The notes below the pieces were generated by a model that was given only the letters and a program-made list of their open reading frames with translations, made no database searches and had not been told where the DNA came from. From assembly GCA_037143795.1 (NCBI GenBank), contig JBAWXZ010000001.1, positions 62,001 to 126,000 on the forward strand: DNA of 64,000 nt, read 5' to 3'. The DNA comes from Firm-13 sp037143795. Lineage in GTDB: Bacteria; Bacillota; Clostridia; Saccharofermentanales; Saccharofermentanaceae. This document shows, piece after piece, positions 53,586-62,101 of this stretch (position 1 is the first letter of the stretch; each line of letters begins with the position of its first letter). Both the position numbers and the translations under genes were made by a program.

Positions 53586-54614
53586 ATGCCATCGATTCTG
53601 ACTATGGGGATTGAGTCATCATGTGATGAGACGAGCTGTTCTATTGTTAGGGACGGCCGGTTCATTCTGTCCAATGTCATCGCTTCGCAGGCGGATTTCC
53701 ACAGTGTCTACGGAGGGGTTGTTCCTGAACTTGCATCGCGAATGCATGTTGAGGCAGTTGTTCCTACCATTTCGAAGGCGATGACGGATGCTTCAGTATC
53801 GTATGATGACCTTTCTGCCGTCTGTGTCACAAAAGGTCCGGGACTTGTCGGAGCCCTTCTGGTAGGGATTTCGGCAGCCAAGGGAATTTGTGAAGTCACC
53901 GGCCTTCCGCTAGTCGGAGTCGGGCACATAGAGGGGCATATATCAGCGAATTTTCTTGCAGATCCTGCACTTGTTCCGCCTTTTATCTGTCTTGTCGTAT
54001 CAGGCGGCCACAGCCATATTGTCTACGTTAAGGATTTCGGTGAATATGAGATTCTTGCACGGACCCGTGATGATGCAGCAGGGGAAGCTTTTGATAAAAT
54101 AGCAAGGGCAATAGGACTTGGCTATCCCGGCGGACCCAAAATGGACCGGGCTGCTGCCGGCGGAGATCCGCACCATTTTACTTTCCCTCAGTCACGCTTT
54201 GCCGGCTCATTGGATTTTTCTTTCAGCGGAGTTAAAACAGCGGCCCTTAATCAGATCAATCACCTGAAAATGACCAATGAAGAAATTCCTCTGGCCGATT
54301 TTGCTGCCAGTTATCAGGCTGCCATTGTAAAAGTGCTCGTAGAAAACACCTTGGAAGCATGCTCGCAAAAAGGATGCATGCGGCTTTGTATGGCCGGCGG
54401 TGTCAGCGCTAATTCGCAGCTGCGGGCAAGAATGCAGGAAGCAGCGAAGGCAAAACATATCCTGTTAAGTTTTCCGGCACCTGTTCTTTGTACTGACAAC
54501 GCTGCAATGATCGCATCCGCCGGATATTACCAATTCATAAAAGGTGAAAGAGATGATCTGTCAATGAATGCATATCCCTCACTTGCACTTTCACAAACAG
54601 CGACAGCAAAATAA
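53586..54614 (+). CDS. tsaD: tRNA threonylcarbamoyladenosine biosynthesis protein TsaD
   Basis: The 342-residue protein is the catalytic subunit that transfers threonylcarbamoyl to A37 of tRNAs decoding ANN codons. It begins MPSILTMGIESSCDETSCSI (ASKHA phosphate loop), has the metal ligands in GHIEGH, LVVSGGHSHIV, and the FGFxGVKT-like FSFSGVKTA and MAGGVSANSQLR segments. ATG 53586 follows AAAGGAG. It lies in a run with uppP and smpB, spacing 23 and 13 bases. Confidence 0.96.
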   Translation: MPSILTMGIESSCDETSCSIVRDGRFILSNVIASQADFHSVYGGVVPELASRMHVEAVVPTISKAMTDASVSYDDLSAVCVTKGPGLVGALLVGISAAKGICEVTGLPLVGVGHIEGHISANFLADPALVPPFICLVVSGGHSHIVYVKDFGEYEILARTRDDAAGEAFDKIARAIGLGYPGGPKMDRAAAGGDPHHFTFPQSRFAGSLDFSFSGVKTAALNQINHLKMTNEEIPLADFAASYQAAIVKVLVENTLEACSQKGCMRLCMAGGVSANSQLRARMQEAAKAKHILLSFPAPVLCTDNAAMIASAGYYQFIKGERDDLSMNAYPSLALSQTATAK

Positions 54615-54627
54615 AGGAGTTAATAAT

Positions 54628-55101
54628 ATGGCCCGACAAAAAGGAACAAAGAACATTGCCGATAATCGTAAGGCTTATCATGAATATTTCATTGAGGAAA
54701 AATTCGAAGCCGGTGTTGTTCTTACCGGAACGGAAGTTAAATCTGCCCGTGCCGGCAAGCTGAACCTGAAAGACAGTTATGTGCAGATAAAGGACGGGGA
54801 AATGTGGCTTGTCGGTGCACACATCAGTCCATATGAGCAGGGTAACCGTGAAAACAAGGATCCCATGAGAACCCGTAAACTTCTGATGCATAAACGTGAA
54901 ATCATCCGCCTGTATTCCATTGTTAAACAGGATGGACTGACGCTTGTTCCGACATCATGTTATTTCAAAGATGACAAAGTAAAAATTGAAATAGGACTGG
55001 CAAAAGGCAAAAAGAATTATGACAAACGTGACACTCAGGCCAGCCGCACAGCAGAACGGGATATTCAAAGAACGCTGAAGACCAGAAGACAGGAAGAGTG
55101 A
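54628..55101 (+). CDS. smpB: SsrA-binding protein SmpB
   Basis: The 157-residue protein binds tmRNA and delivers it to stalled ribosomes. It has NRKAYHEYFIEEKFEAG, LTGTEVKSARAGKLNLKDSYV, HISPYEQGN and a basic C-terminal tail RDTQASRTAERDIQR that acts in the decoding centre. Length is typical. ATG 54628 follows AAAGGAG. I looked for the tmRNA gene itself in the 140 bases downstream and did not find it. Confidence 0.97.
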   Translation: MARQKGTKNIADNRKAYHEYFIEEKFEAGVVLTGTEVKSARAGKLNLKDSYVQIKDGEMWLVGAHISPYEQGNRENKDPMRTRKLLMHKREIIRLYSIVKQDGLTLVPTSCYFKDDKVKIEIGLAKGKKNYDKRDTQASRTAERDIQRTLKTRRQEE

Positions 55102-55241
55102 CCTCGACTGCCCTCGACTGCCCGGGATGCTATTCCATTTTGCCTGTAGTATAATGACAGCATCAGATTTGCATAAATAATAAATATATAGCCAGATATA
55201 TTCGGCATCAATATTGTTGCCTGATTGGGGGTGTTCGGTAC

Positions 55242-56111
55242 TTGATCAGTATTATCGTTCCTGTTTTTGGAGTTGAACCTTTTCTTGATGAATGTGTCCT
55301 TAGCCTCCTGAGACAAACGTATGAAGATCTGGAAATCATTTTAGTTGATGATGGTTCCCCTGACTGCTGCGACAGAATATGTGATCATTATGCTGCCCTG
55401 GATCCCAGGATACGCGTCATACATAAGAAGAACGGCGGCCTTTCCGCCGCGCGGAATGCAGGCCTGGATGTCGCACGCGGTGAATACATAGGATTTGTTG
55501 ACAGTGACGATTATGTTTCCAGTGATATGTTTGCATTTCTTCATTCATTAATGGAAAATACAAATTCCGATATCTCCATATGCGGTCATGTGAAGACTTC
55601 CCATAAAGGGAAACCGCGAGTATATTTAAATCACAAAAAAGTATATATTATGGATTCACAGGAAGCTTTGGCAAAAATGCTTCAGCTCGGTCTTTATGAA
55701 TCCTTTGCATGGAATAAATTATTCAAGAGAGAACTCTTCGATTCGGTCCGGTTTCCGCCCGGACACCTTCACGAGGATTTATATACCACTTACAAAGTGT
55801 TTGACAAGGCAAAACGGATATCATACTGCAAACAGGTGAAGTACTTTTACAGGCAGCGTATTGGCAGCATCCTCCACACTGTCTACAGTCCTAAGTATTA
55901 TGATTATATCCAGGCTAGTATTGAAGTACGTAATTTTGTCGAAATTAATTACCCTCAGATCTTTCAGACTGCTTCATTTGCTTATTACAGGGCAAGAATA
56001 TTTGTTTTCTTCAGCCTGCTTGCGGCGCGTCCGCAGATGCTTTTTAATCGTGAAACAAGAAGGGAAGAGCTTTATAAATATATTCAGTCCATTTTGGCAG
56101 CAATGCGATAA
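55242..56111 (+). CDS. Family 2 glycosyltransferase
   Basis: The 289-residue enzyme starts at TTG 55242, behind a G-rich site (TGGGGG), with the first strand ISIIVPVFGVEPFLDECV. It has the GT-A fold nucleotide-sugar site LVDDGSPD and the metal-binding D-x-D in FVDSDDYVSSDM, with KNGGLSAARNAGLD, and W-N-K-L-F in the acceptor domain. It transfers a sugar from an NDP donor to an envelope glycan; the acceptor cannot be read. There is no membrane helix. It is a single gene closed by a strong terminator. Confidence 0.92.
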   Translation: MISIIVPVFGVEPFLDECVLSLLRQTYEDLEIILVDDGSPDCCDRICDHYAALDPRIRVIHKKNGGLSAARNAGLDVARGEYIGFVDSDDYVSSDMFAFLHSLMENTNSDISICGHVKTSHKGKPRVYLNHKKVYIMDSQEALAKMLQLGLYESFAWNKLFKRELFDSVRFPPGHLHEDLYTTYKVFDKAKRISYCKQVKYFYRQRIGSILHTVYSPKYYDYIQASIEVRNFVEINYPQIFQTASFAYYRARIFVFFSLLAARPQMLFNRETRREELYKYIQSILAAMR

Positions 56112-56139
56112 TCCATAAGAATAACTTTACAAAAAAACG

Positions 56140-56185
56140 GGGCCGCAGCCCGGGTGATTTTCAATCACCTAAGCTGCGGCCCTTT
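56140..56185. terminator. Strong bidirectional terminator
   Basis: GGGCCGCAGC (56140-56149) pairs with GCTGCGGCCC (56173-56182), and an inner stem GGTGATT/AATCACC extends it. Seven A precede the stem (56131-56137) and TTT follows it, so it can end transcription of the glycosyltransferase (+) and of the convergent DUF3048 gene (-). Confidence 0.92.
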
Positions 56186-56219
56186 CATTATGACGGAAAA
56201 TATATGCTGGTTCTATGTA

Positions 56220-57410
56220 TTATGATATCTTGGTTTTTGCAGCAACTGTCTTCCTGACTACATTGATATAGCTCTTTCCAACGTTGACTTCAACAAGGTT
56301 GCCAGCTTTATCGGTGATGACAATGGGTGCATGGGGACCGGCTTTTGTCCAGTTGATCTCTATGATTTTACCCTCGGAAGCGTAATAACCGGTACCGCCG
56401 TCATTAAGGAATGCATCAATTGTTGTGTCCCCGTGAGGAACAATATTAGCATATAGGGTTACAACATTCTTTACAGCGATCTGTGTTCCGGTAGTCTCAT
56501 CCATCTGAGGATCACCGCCGTACTCGCTCTTCTCGTAAAGCTTTGTCTGTGCATTGTATGTGAAAGTGGAGTCATCGTTATTTGTTGAGAAGTAAACGAC
56601 AAGCTTATTGCAGTCGGTTCCTGCTGCCAGTGCAGGCGAAGGGACTGATGTAAATGTGAAGAGGGAAGGGGTCTCGCCCTCAAGCGTAATTTTACAGCCG
56701 GCAATGGCACGCAGCATATTCGCTCCGTTGGTAACAGCTGTATGCTCAAGAGCACGTTTGCTGAGCCAGTAAGAGTCACGCCAGAAATATATGCCTGATG
56801 CGAGGGTTATTTCACCATTTACGGATTTATCGGAACCTTTGCTGTATATGTTTCCGTCGATCTCGTCAATTTTGTTGTTCGCAACATAATCCGGTACACG
56901 TGCATTCTCTCCGTAATGGATGAAAATGGAATTTGTTCCGGCAGATAGATCACAGGCTATAATACGTGCGCTGCGAAGAGAACCAACTTCCGGTGCCTTG
57001 GAGACATCGGCGAAAAGGGCGAGCAATCTTGTCTGGCCGCCTTCTGTTTCAAATTCGTAAATAACATCCGCTGCACTGACGCCGCGTGAAGGCAGCGCGG
57101 AAGGATGGTTGTTAATTGACACGCTTACAGAACGTTTGCCTACATTGGCAGCGTCCATATCAAGGGTACCTGTAAGCGGATTAACAGCAAAAGCGGAAGC
57201 AGGTGTAGCAGCTGCAGTTTCGGCCGGAGAGGGAGTTGCGGTCGGAGCAGCTGTCGTCTGCTGGGTTGTTGTTACTGCTGCGACAGTCGTAGCTTCGGTT
57301 TGCGCCACGGATTTTGAGCATCCCGTCATTAGGATAGTTGCACTAAAAAGAACGGATAAAGTGAGCATAAGTGCAGCATGCATAACTTTGGAATTGTTTT
57401 TGCTTTTCAT
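56220..57410 (-). CDS. DUF3048-family lipoprotein (YerB-like)
   Basis: The 396-residue protein has a lipoprotein signal with lipobox L-M-T-G-C (Cys31), a Thr/Ala/Pro-rich linker (about residues 36-72), and the DUF3048 domain beginning NPLTGTLDMDAANVGKRSVS with IYEFETEGGQTRLLALFAD and GSLRSARIIACDL. The C-terminal DUF3048_C part has IDAFLNDGGTGYYASEGKIIEINW-like segments (GTGYYASEGKIIEI). Bacillus YerB is of this type; the function is not established but an envelope role is likely. The ATG at 57410 follows AGGAG. It is divergent from the LCP gene at 57564. Confidence 0.9.
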   Translation of the reverse strand: MKSKNNSKVMHAALMLTLSVLFSATILMTGCSKSVAQTEATTVAAVTTTQQTTAAPTATPSPAETAAATPASAFAVNPLTGTLDMDAANVGKRSVSVSINNHPSALPSRGVSAADVIYEFETEGGQTRLLALFADVSKAPEVGSLRSARIIACDLSAGTNSIFIHYGENARVPDYVANNKIDEIDGNIYSKGSDKSVNGEITLASGIYFWRDSYWLSKRALEHTAVTNGANMLRAIAGCKITLEGETPSLFTFTSVPSPALAAGTDCNKLVVYFSTNNDDSTFTYNAQTKLYEKSEYGGDPQMDETTGTQIAVKNVVTLYANIVPHGDTTIDAFLNDGGTGYYASEGKIIEINWTKAGPHAPIVITDKAGNLVEVNVGKSYINVVRKTVAAKTKIS

Positions 57411-57499
57411 ATTTATCTCCTACTGTTTTGATTAAACAGGTTTTATTGTACCATAAATGGAAGTAAATAGAGTGAAAAATGCCGTAAAACATTATTATC

Positions 57500-57528
57500 T
57501 TGATAAGCGCATAAAAATAAGTTATTAT
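57500..57528 (+). promoter_or_regulatory. Sigma-A promoter of the second LCP gene
   Basis: TTGATA, a 17-base spacer and TATTAT, about 35 bases before the start codon. Both hexamers match the consensus at five of six positions. Confidence 0.78.
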
Positions 57529-57563
57529 ACCAATATCTGTGCAATGAAAATGAGGTGTCAATA

Positions 57564-58769
57564 ATGAAGTCAAATACAAGTCAGGGACCCGCCGTGCGTT
57601 CACCGCAAAGACCAGGCGTACCTGATATGTTCAGTTCCGATAATTCAAGAAACTCCGTGCCGGACAGTGCGCAAAACGAATCAGGCGGCAAGCCTGTGAA
57701 GTCGATGAAGAAGCGCATTATTATTGCTCTGGCCTATGTTCTGATCATTGTAATAGGCCTTGGAACGGGCGGCGGGATTTATATGTATCAGCTTTTAGGC
57801 AAAATTGGCTACACTGCAGTCAATGTTGTTTCAGCCGATGACTACAACACTGTAGATATCGGATCCCTTGATAATCTGAATGCAGAAAGCAGCGGGGATA
57901 CTACGAAATCATGGGCAGAGGGCGGCCATACAAAATTGTATGTTGATCCTGATTTCCCAATCAGGGAAGTCGCACAAAAAAATAAAAATGTAGAGAATAT
58001 CCTTGTGTTTGGTGTTGATTCACGCGGTACAGCCGATATTAACTGCCGAGCCGATGCAATCATGATTGTTTCCCTGGATAACAATACGAAAACGATTAAA
58101 CTGATTTCCCTGATGCGTGACTGCGGAGTAACAATTGAAGGCAGATCAAGTGTTGATAAGCTGACGCACTCTTACGCATACGGCGGTGTCGGACTGCTGA
58201 TCAATACGATCAACTCGAATTTTGGCCTGGATATACAGCGGTTCGTGATGTTCGACTTCAACAGCTCATCCGATCTGATTGATCTTGTGGGCGGCGTCGA
58301 TATTGATGTCAAAGCCGAAGAAGTCAAATACGCAAATCAGAGCATTGGTGAAGAGAATGTACTCATGGGAGATACCGTTCCGTTCCTTACTGATGCAGGG
58401 ATGCAGACTCTGAACGGCATCCAGGCAATCGCCTGGTCCCGTATCCGCCACGCGGATTCTGATTTTGTAAGGACAAGCCGACAGAGAGCCGTTGCCACGG
58501 CCCTTATGAAAAAGGTCGCTTCTCAGAATAAGTTCGCGCAGCTGAACATTCTCAAAAAATCCGCAGGGGTGTTTGAGACGAATATGACTCAGGCCGATCT
58601 TCTTCGTCTGGGCACTGTTGGCATAAGCCTTATCAAAAACATTGTGGAATACCGGATTCCTGATGACGGCTTGTACACGATCCAGGAAAATCCATGGATG
58701 ATGATCATCAACTGGGACAAACAGGTTCCGAAACTAAAGGAATATATATGGGGGGTAGACGCCGCATGA
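57564..58769 (+). CDS. LytR-CpsA-Psr (LCP) family glycan phosphotransferase
   Basis: The 401-residue protein has a cytoplasmic N-terminus of about 45 residues, one membrane helix (about 50-75), an outer linker and an LCP domain. The domain shows FGVDSRGTADINCRADAIM, LISLMRDCGV, AWSRIRHADSDFVRTSRQ, which hold the Asp and Arg residues that bind the lipid pyrophosphate. It should ligate an undecaprenyl-linked polymer to peptidoglycan, as the first LCP protein in this window does. It lacks the tandem repeats of that protein. ATG 57564 follows GAGGTG. It overlaps the PP2C-like gene by four bases (ATGA). Confidence 0.9.
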   Translation: MKSNTSQGPAVRSPQRPGVPDMFSSDNSRNSVPDSAQNESGGKPVKSMKKRIIIALAYVLIIVIGLGTGGGIYMYQLLGKIGYTAVNVVSADDYNTVDIGSLDNLNAESSGDTTKSWAEGGHTKLYVDPDFPIREVAQKNKNVENILVFGVDSRGTADINCRADAIMIVSLDNNTKTIKLISLMRDCGVTIEGRSSVDKLTHSYAYGGVGLLINTINSNFGLDIQRFVMFDFNSSSDLIDLVGGVDIDVKAEEVKYANQSIGEENVLMGDTVPFLTDAGMQTLNGIQAIAWSRIRHADSDFVRTSRQRAVATALMKKVASQNKFAQLNILKKSAGVFETNMTQADLLRLGTVGISLIKNIVEYRIPDDGLYTIQENPWMMIINWDKQVPKLKEYIWGVDAA

Positions 58770-60406
58770 GTAAAACAATAGCATCCGCCCTTTGTGAAAC
58801 AAATAAACTGCGCGGTCTTCCTCAGGAAAATATTTTTATGCAGAATCTATACCGGTTTCCGTCCGATTATGCATCATCATTTCAGAGGTCGGCTGCATCA
58901 ACGGCACCCGTTCAGATTTGTGCCCTCGCTTCTGCTCAGGCAGATGATACAATCGGAGCAACGGCGCTTCAGGAAGTTATGAAGATATTGTCAGCGATGA
59001 CAGTACAGGCACAAACCCGGTCCGTCCTGGATTTCGAATCATTTTTGGATCATTTTTTAGCAACTGCAAATACGGCAGTCTGCAATCTGTCCATTTCAAA
59101 CCAGGGTGCGCCCGTACGTGTATCCATTACGATTCTGTTTATCGAGGGAGACGCGATGCGTATTGTCAGCGTTGGAAATACGCGTGCGGTACTTATCCGT
59201 CAGGGCCGTGTCATTCCGCTTACAGAAGACCAAACGGTGGCACATCGTTATGTGCAGGTAGGCGCCATTCCCGCGGAAGCGGAGAATACACATCCGGAAA
59301 GAGCTGTGTTAACGCAGTTTATTGGTAGATTTCCTCAGGATGGTCCAATTATTCCTGAAAAACAATATCATATGAAGCTCGTCGATGGTGATGAGATATG
59401 CCTTCTGGGAACGGGTATTGCACAGGGACTCTCAGACAATATTCGTGATTCTGTATTGATCCAGACTATTTCAACGGAACAAAAAGCTGCCGAAATAATC
59501 GGCCGCTGTATTCAGAACGCTGTGAAGGGCGGACTTACGGTTCTTCTGCTTCGTGTCGAAAGCACACTGCTTATGCCGGCCGGTGCATTCAGGCCGGGCG
59601 CAGGAAGTTCGCTGGCGGCCGCCGGGGCATCTGCAGCAGCGGTTATACCTGCTGCGCAGACAAATGCCGGGTCTGCCGCTGCTCCTGTGATTCCTGATAA
59701 CCCCAATAATTGGGCTGCGTCCGTTAAAAGGGCGAGGACTATAGCAATTATCCGTCCGATCGGTATTTTCCTCGGCTGTATTTTAGTCGGGTATCTGGCA
59801 GTGATGCTTATCTTCAACGTTGCAAACATTATGAAGCCGGCGTCTACGCCTGCAACTGATACGAATGGTTCCGTTGCCGTTCTGAGTAAGGTTATGTATG
59901 TCAACGCGGAGATGGTGGCCCTTTATTCCGATGCATCTCTCAACAACGACCCCGTTGCATTCCTGAACAGGGGGGATGTTGTTACCCTCCAGGAAATAAG
60001 CGGTTCATTCTCCAAAGTAATTACAATTGAAAATGTTACCGGATTTGTGGTGTCATCCATGCTCTCGGATTCGGATCCCACCATCGGTGAAGCCCAGCCG
60101 GAGATGTCGGCAGACCCTACGCCTATTCCTTCAAAGGAGCAGACAGCAGTAACCACCTCCGGACCCAAAGAGACTGTTCCGACGGAAACTGCGGCTACCT
60201 CAAGTGAAACCGCACCGACAACTTCTCAGACAGCCGCACCGATCGTTACCGTATCACCGACTCCGACGGTTCCGACAACTACAACTGCAACTCCAGCTCC
60301 AACAACAGCAACAGCAACAACAACAACAACAACAACGCCAACATCATCAGAGACAGCAGCAACAACTGCAGGAGCAACTGAAACAGCATCAACAACACCG
60401 GGATAA
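58766..60406 (+). CDS. PP2C-like pseudophosphatase with membrane helix, SH3-like domain and Thr-rich tail
   Basis: The 546-residue protein has a cytoplasmic PP2C-type fold (about residues 45-262), one membrane helix (about 325-350), an outer bacterial SH3-like domain (about 370-435) and a Thr/Ala/Ser/Pro tail (about 440-546). The PP2C similarity is clear in RIVSVGNTRAVLIRQGRVI, EDQTVAHRYVQVGAI and RAVLTQFIG. The metal-binding residues of PP2C are missing: GDSR is GNTR (N138), the late S-D-G is G-T-G (215-217) and the D-N of the last motif is G-L (256-257). It is therefore probably not a phosphatase but a binding or regulatory module. The ATG overlaps the stop of the LCP gene, so the two should work together at the wall. 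Confidence 0.72.
   Translation: MSKTIASALCETNKLRGLPQENIFMQNLYRFPSDYASSFQRSAASTAPVQICALASAQADDTIGATALQEVMKILSAMTVQAQTRSVLDFESFLDHFLATANTAVCNLSISNQGAPVRVSITILFIEGDAMRIVSVGNTRAVLIRQGRVIPLTEDQTVAHRYVQVGAIPAEAENTHPERAVLTQFIGRFPQDGPIIPEKQYHMKLVDGDEICLLGTGIAQGLSDNIRDSVLIQTISTEQKAAEIIGRCIQNAVKGGLTVLLLRVESTLLMPAGAFRPGAGSSLAAAGASAAAVIPAAQTNAGSAAAPVIPDNPNNWAASVKRARTIAIIRPIGIFLGCILVGYLAVMLIFNVANIMKPASTPATDTNGSVAVLSKVMYVNAEMVALYSDASLNNDPVAFLNRGDVVTLQEISGSFSKVITIENVTGFVVSSMLSDSDPTIGEAQPEMSADPTPIPSKEQTAVTTSGPKETVPTETAATSSETAPTTSQTAAPIVTVSPTPTVPTTTTATPAPTTATATTTTTTTPTSSETAATTAGATETASTTPG
60316..60336 (+). repeat. (AAC)7 trinucleotide run encoding a Thr tract
   Basis: Seven perfect AAC units inside the tail of the PP2C-like gene, flanked by further imperfect ACA/GCA/ACC triplets. 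Slippage would change the Thr tract length without a frameshift. Confidence 0.9.
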
Positions 60407-60466
60407 GATATTTTGACACTGTATTTATTTGTTCCGGGATCAACTCAAAATATTAACTCATGTAAC

Positions 60467-60510
60467 GAAAAGATCCTTCCCGCTTTTTTTGAAGCAGGAA
60501 GGATCTTTCC
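60467..60510. terminator. Probable terminator between the PP2C-like gene and lysC
   Basis: AAAGATCCTTCC and GGAAGGATCTTT form a 12-base-pair stem with an inner extension. On the minus strand it is followed by TCTTTTCGTT, on the plus strand by TTTCC, so it may serve both convergent genes; the T runs are short. Confidence 0.7.
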
Positions 60511-60551
60511 AGTTATGCAGTTTGCTTAAATGTTCCGCCGTCAGGCAGGTC

Positions 60552-61901
60552 CTACTTCACGAAAAATTCCTTGTACAATTCGCGTACGGCGTAATTGCAG
60601 TATTCTTCGCGTATTCCGAACATCACGGAAATTTCGGAAGCACCCTGGTTAATAATCTCAAGGTTGATGCCGGCTTTACTTAAGGCGCCGGCCGCCCTTG
60701 CTGTTGTGCCTACTGTCTTTGCCATTGCTTCACCGACGATCATAACGATGGCAAGGTCACGCTTAACTGCGATTTCATCAACCTGCAGCTCCAGGCTGAT
60801 ACGTTCGATGATCCTGCGCTCTTTTTCTGCCGCAAATTCCTCTGAACGCATTACAATCGAAATTGTATCAATTCCGGAAGGCATGTGTTCGATGGAAACA
60901 CCTTCGTCCGAAATGATCTGAAGGACCCTCATTGCGAAACCTACCTCGCGGTTCATGAGGTATTTGCTCATGTTCAGGGTGCAGAATCCTTTTTGACCGG
61001 CAATACCGGTAACCAGTGAATCATAATTCTTGCGCCTGCACACAATCATGGTTCCTTCCGAGGAAGGATTATTCGTATTGCGGATATGAACCGGAATACC
61101 TTTCAGATAGGCAGGATACAGGGCCTCTTCATGAAGGACCGAAAAACCGGCATAGGCAAGTTCACGCATTTCGTCATACGTTATTTCGCGGACAGGGAAG
61201 GGGTTTTTGACCAGTGCAGGATTCACCGCAAACACGGAATCAACATCCGTCCAGTTCTCATAAACGGATGCATTGACAGCCGCGGCCAGTATTGCTCCGG
61301 TAATATCGGAACCGCCGCGGGAGAAAGTGACTACATCGCCCTCCGGTGAATATCCGAAGAAGCCCGGGAAAACGCAGATGCCTTTAATAGATTCGAGGGA
61401 AGCGAGGTTGACATAGGATTCCGGCAGAACATGGGCCCGTCCAAAATCACTTGTGAGAACAAGTCCCGATTCCTTCGGATCGCAATACGTCGCCCTGTGT
61501 CCGATGGAATTCAGATAAGCTGCAACGAGCCGTGCGCAATTATCTTCCCCCGCTGCCTTGATGGCATCCATATATTTCTCAGGAGAAGTACGGTCTGCAC
61601 GAATTAATACTGTAAGGTTCTCTTTTATCGATTCCATAACATTTTCAACAGACAGCTCAATTGCTATCTCTTCATAACGCAATATAACAGATTCAAGTTC
61701 CTTTTCACCGCTGAAACCGGCGAGTTTGGCACCAGCCATAAATATAAGGAGGTCGGTTACCTTAATATCTGTTTTAAACCGCTTGCCCGGAGCAGATACA
61801 ACAAGAATCCTTCTCTCCGGATCACTCAGTAAAATATCGCACACTTTGCGAATCTGGGATGCATCAGCAAGAGATGTTCCGCCAAATTTAGAAACCTTCA
61901 T
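60552..61901 (-). CDS. lysC: Aspartate kinase
   Basis: The 449-residue enzyme phosphorylates aspartate, the first step toward lysine, threonine, methionine and diaminopimelate for the wall. It begins MKVSKFGGTSLADASQI with the kinase motif KFGGTS, has FSRGGSDITGAILAAA and NWTDVDSVFAVNP, and two C-terminal ACT domains (about residues 305-449) for feedback control. Length and the ACT pair fit a monofunctional enzyme of the clostridial type. The start codon is fixed by the first strand. Its SD is 28 bases upstream with a hairpin between. No lysine riboswitch pattern is seen in the leader that I can inspect. Confidence 0.94.
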   Translation of the reverse strand: MKVSKFGGTSLADASQIRKVCDILLSDPERRILVVSAPGKRFKTDIKVTDLLIFMAGAKLAGFSGEKELESVILRYEEIAIELSVENVMESIKENLTVLIRADRTSPEKYMDAIKAAGEDNCARLVAAYLNSIGHRATYCDPKESGLVLTSDFGRAHVLPESYVNLASLESIKGICVFPGFFGYSPEGDVVTFSRGGSDITGAILAAAVNASVYENWTDVDSVFAVNPALVKNPFPVREITYDEMRELAYAGFSVLHEEALYPAYLKGIPVHIRNTNNPSSEGTMIVCRRKNYDSLVTGIAGQKGFCTLNMSKYLMNREVGFAMRVLQIISDEGVSIEHMPSGIDTISIVMRSEEFAAEKERRIIERISLELQVDEIAVKRDLAIVMIVGEAMAKTVGTTARAAGALSKAGINLEIINQGASEISVMFGIREEYCNYAVRELYKEFFVK

Positions 61902-61912
61902 ACTTTATCAGC

Positions 61913-61927
61913 CGGGGAAAATCCCCG
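61913..61927 (-). promoter_or_regulatory. RNA hairpin between the Shine-Dalgarno and the start of lysC
   Basis: On the minus strand AAGGAGGT (61929-61936) is 28 bases from the ATG. CGGGGA and TCCCCG (61913-61927) form a six-pair GC-rich stem with a three-base loop. With this folded, the SD lies about 13 bases from the start codon. Confidence 0.55.
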
Positions 61928-62101
61928 TACCTCCTTGCAAATTTAAATATAACCTTCTTTTTCCTGTCAATTATAATCTGTTGATCCTCTCAAATACAAG
62001 CAAATCCTGCAATTTGGTCAAACAAGATCTCCGTGCATTTGCGCAGAAGTACTGCTGCATGGTATTCTTTTACATATATATAATATATGAAGGAGTTAAG
62101 A

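Noticed and set aside
55102..55121. Direct duplication of a 10-base unit (CCTCGACTGC twice) after smpB
   Set aside because: Only two copies, no flanking mobile-element features; most likely a chance or slippage duplication.
55102..55241. A tmRNA (ssrA) gene downstream of smpB
   Set aside because: The gap is only 140 bases and shows no tRNA-like ends or tag-encoding frame.
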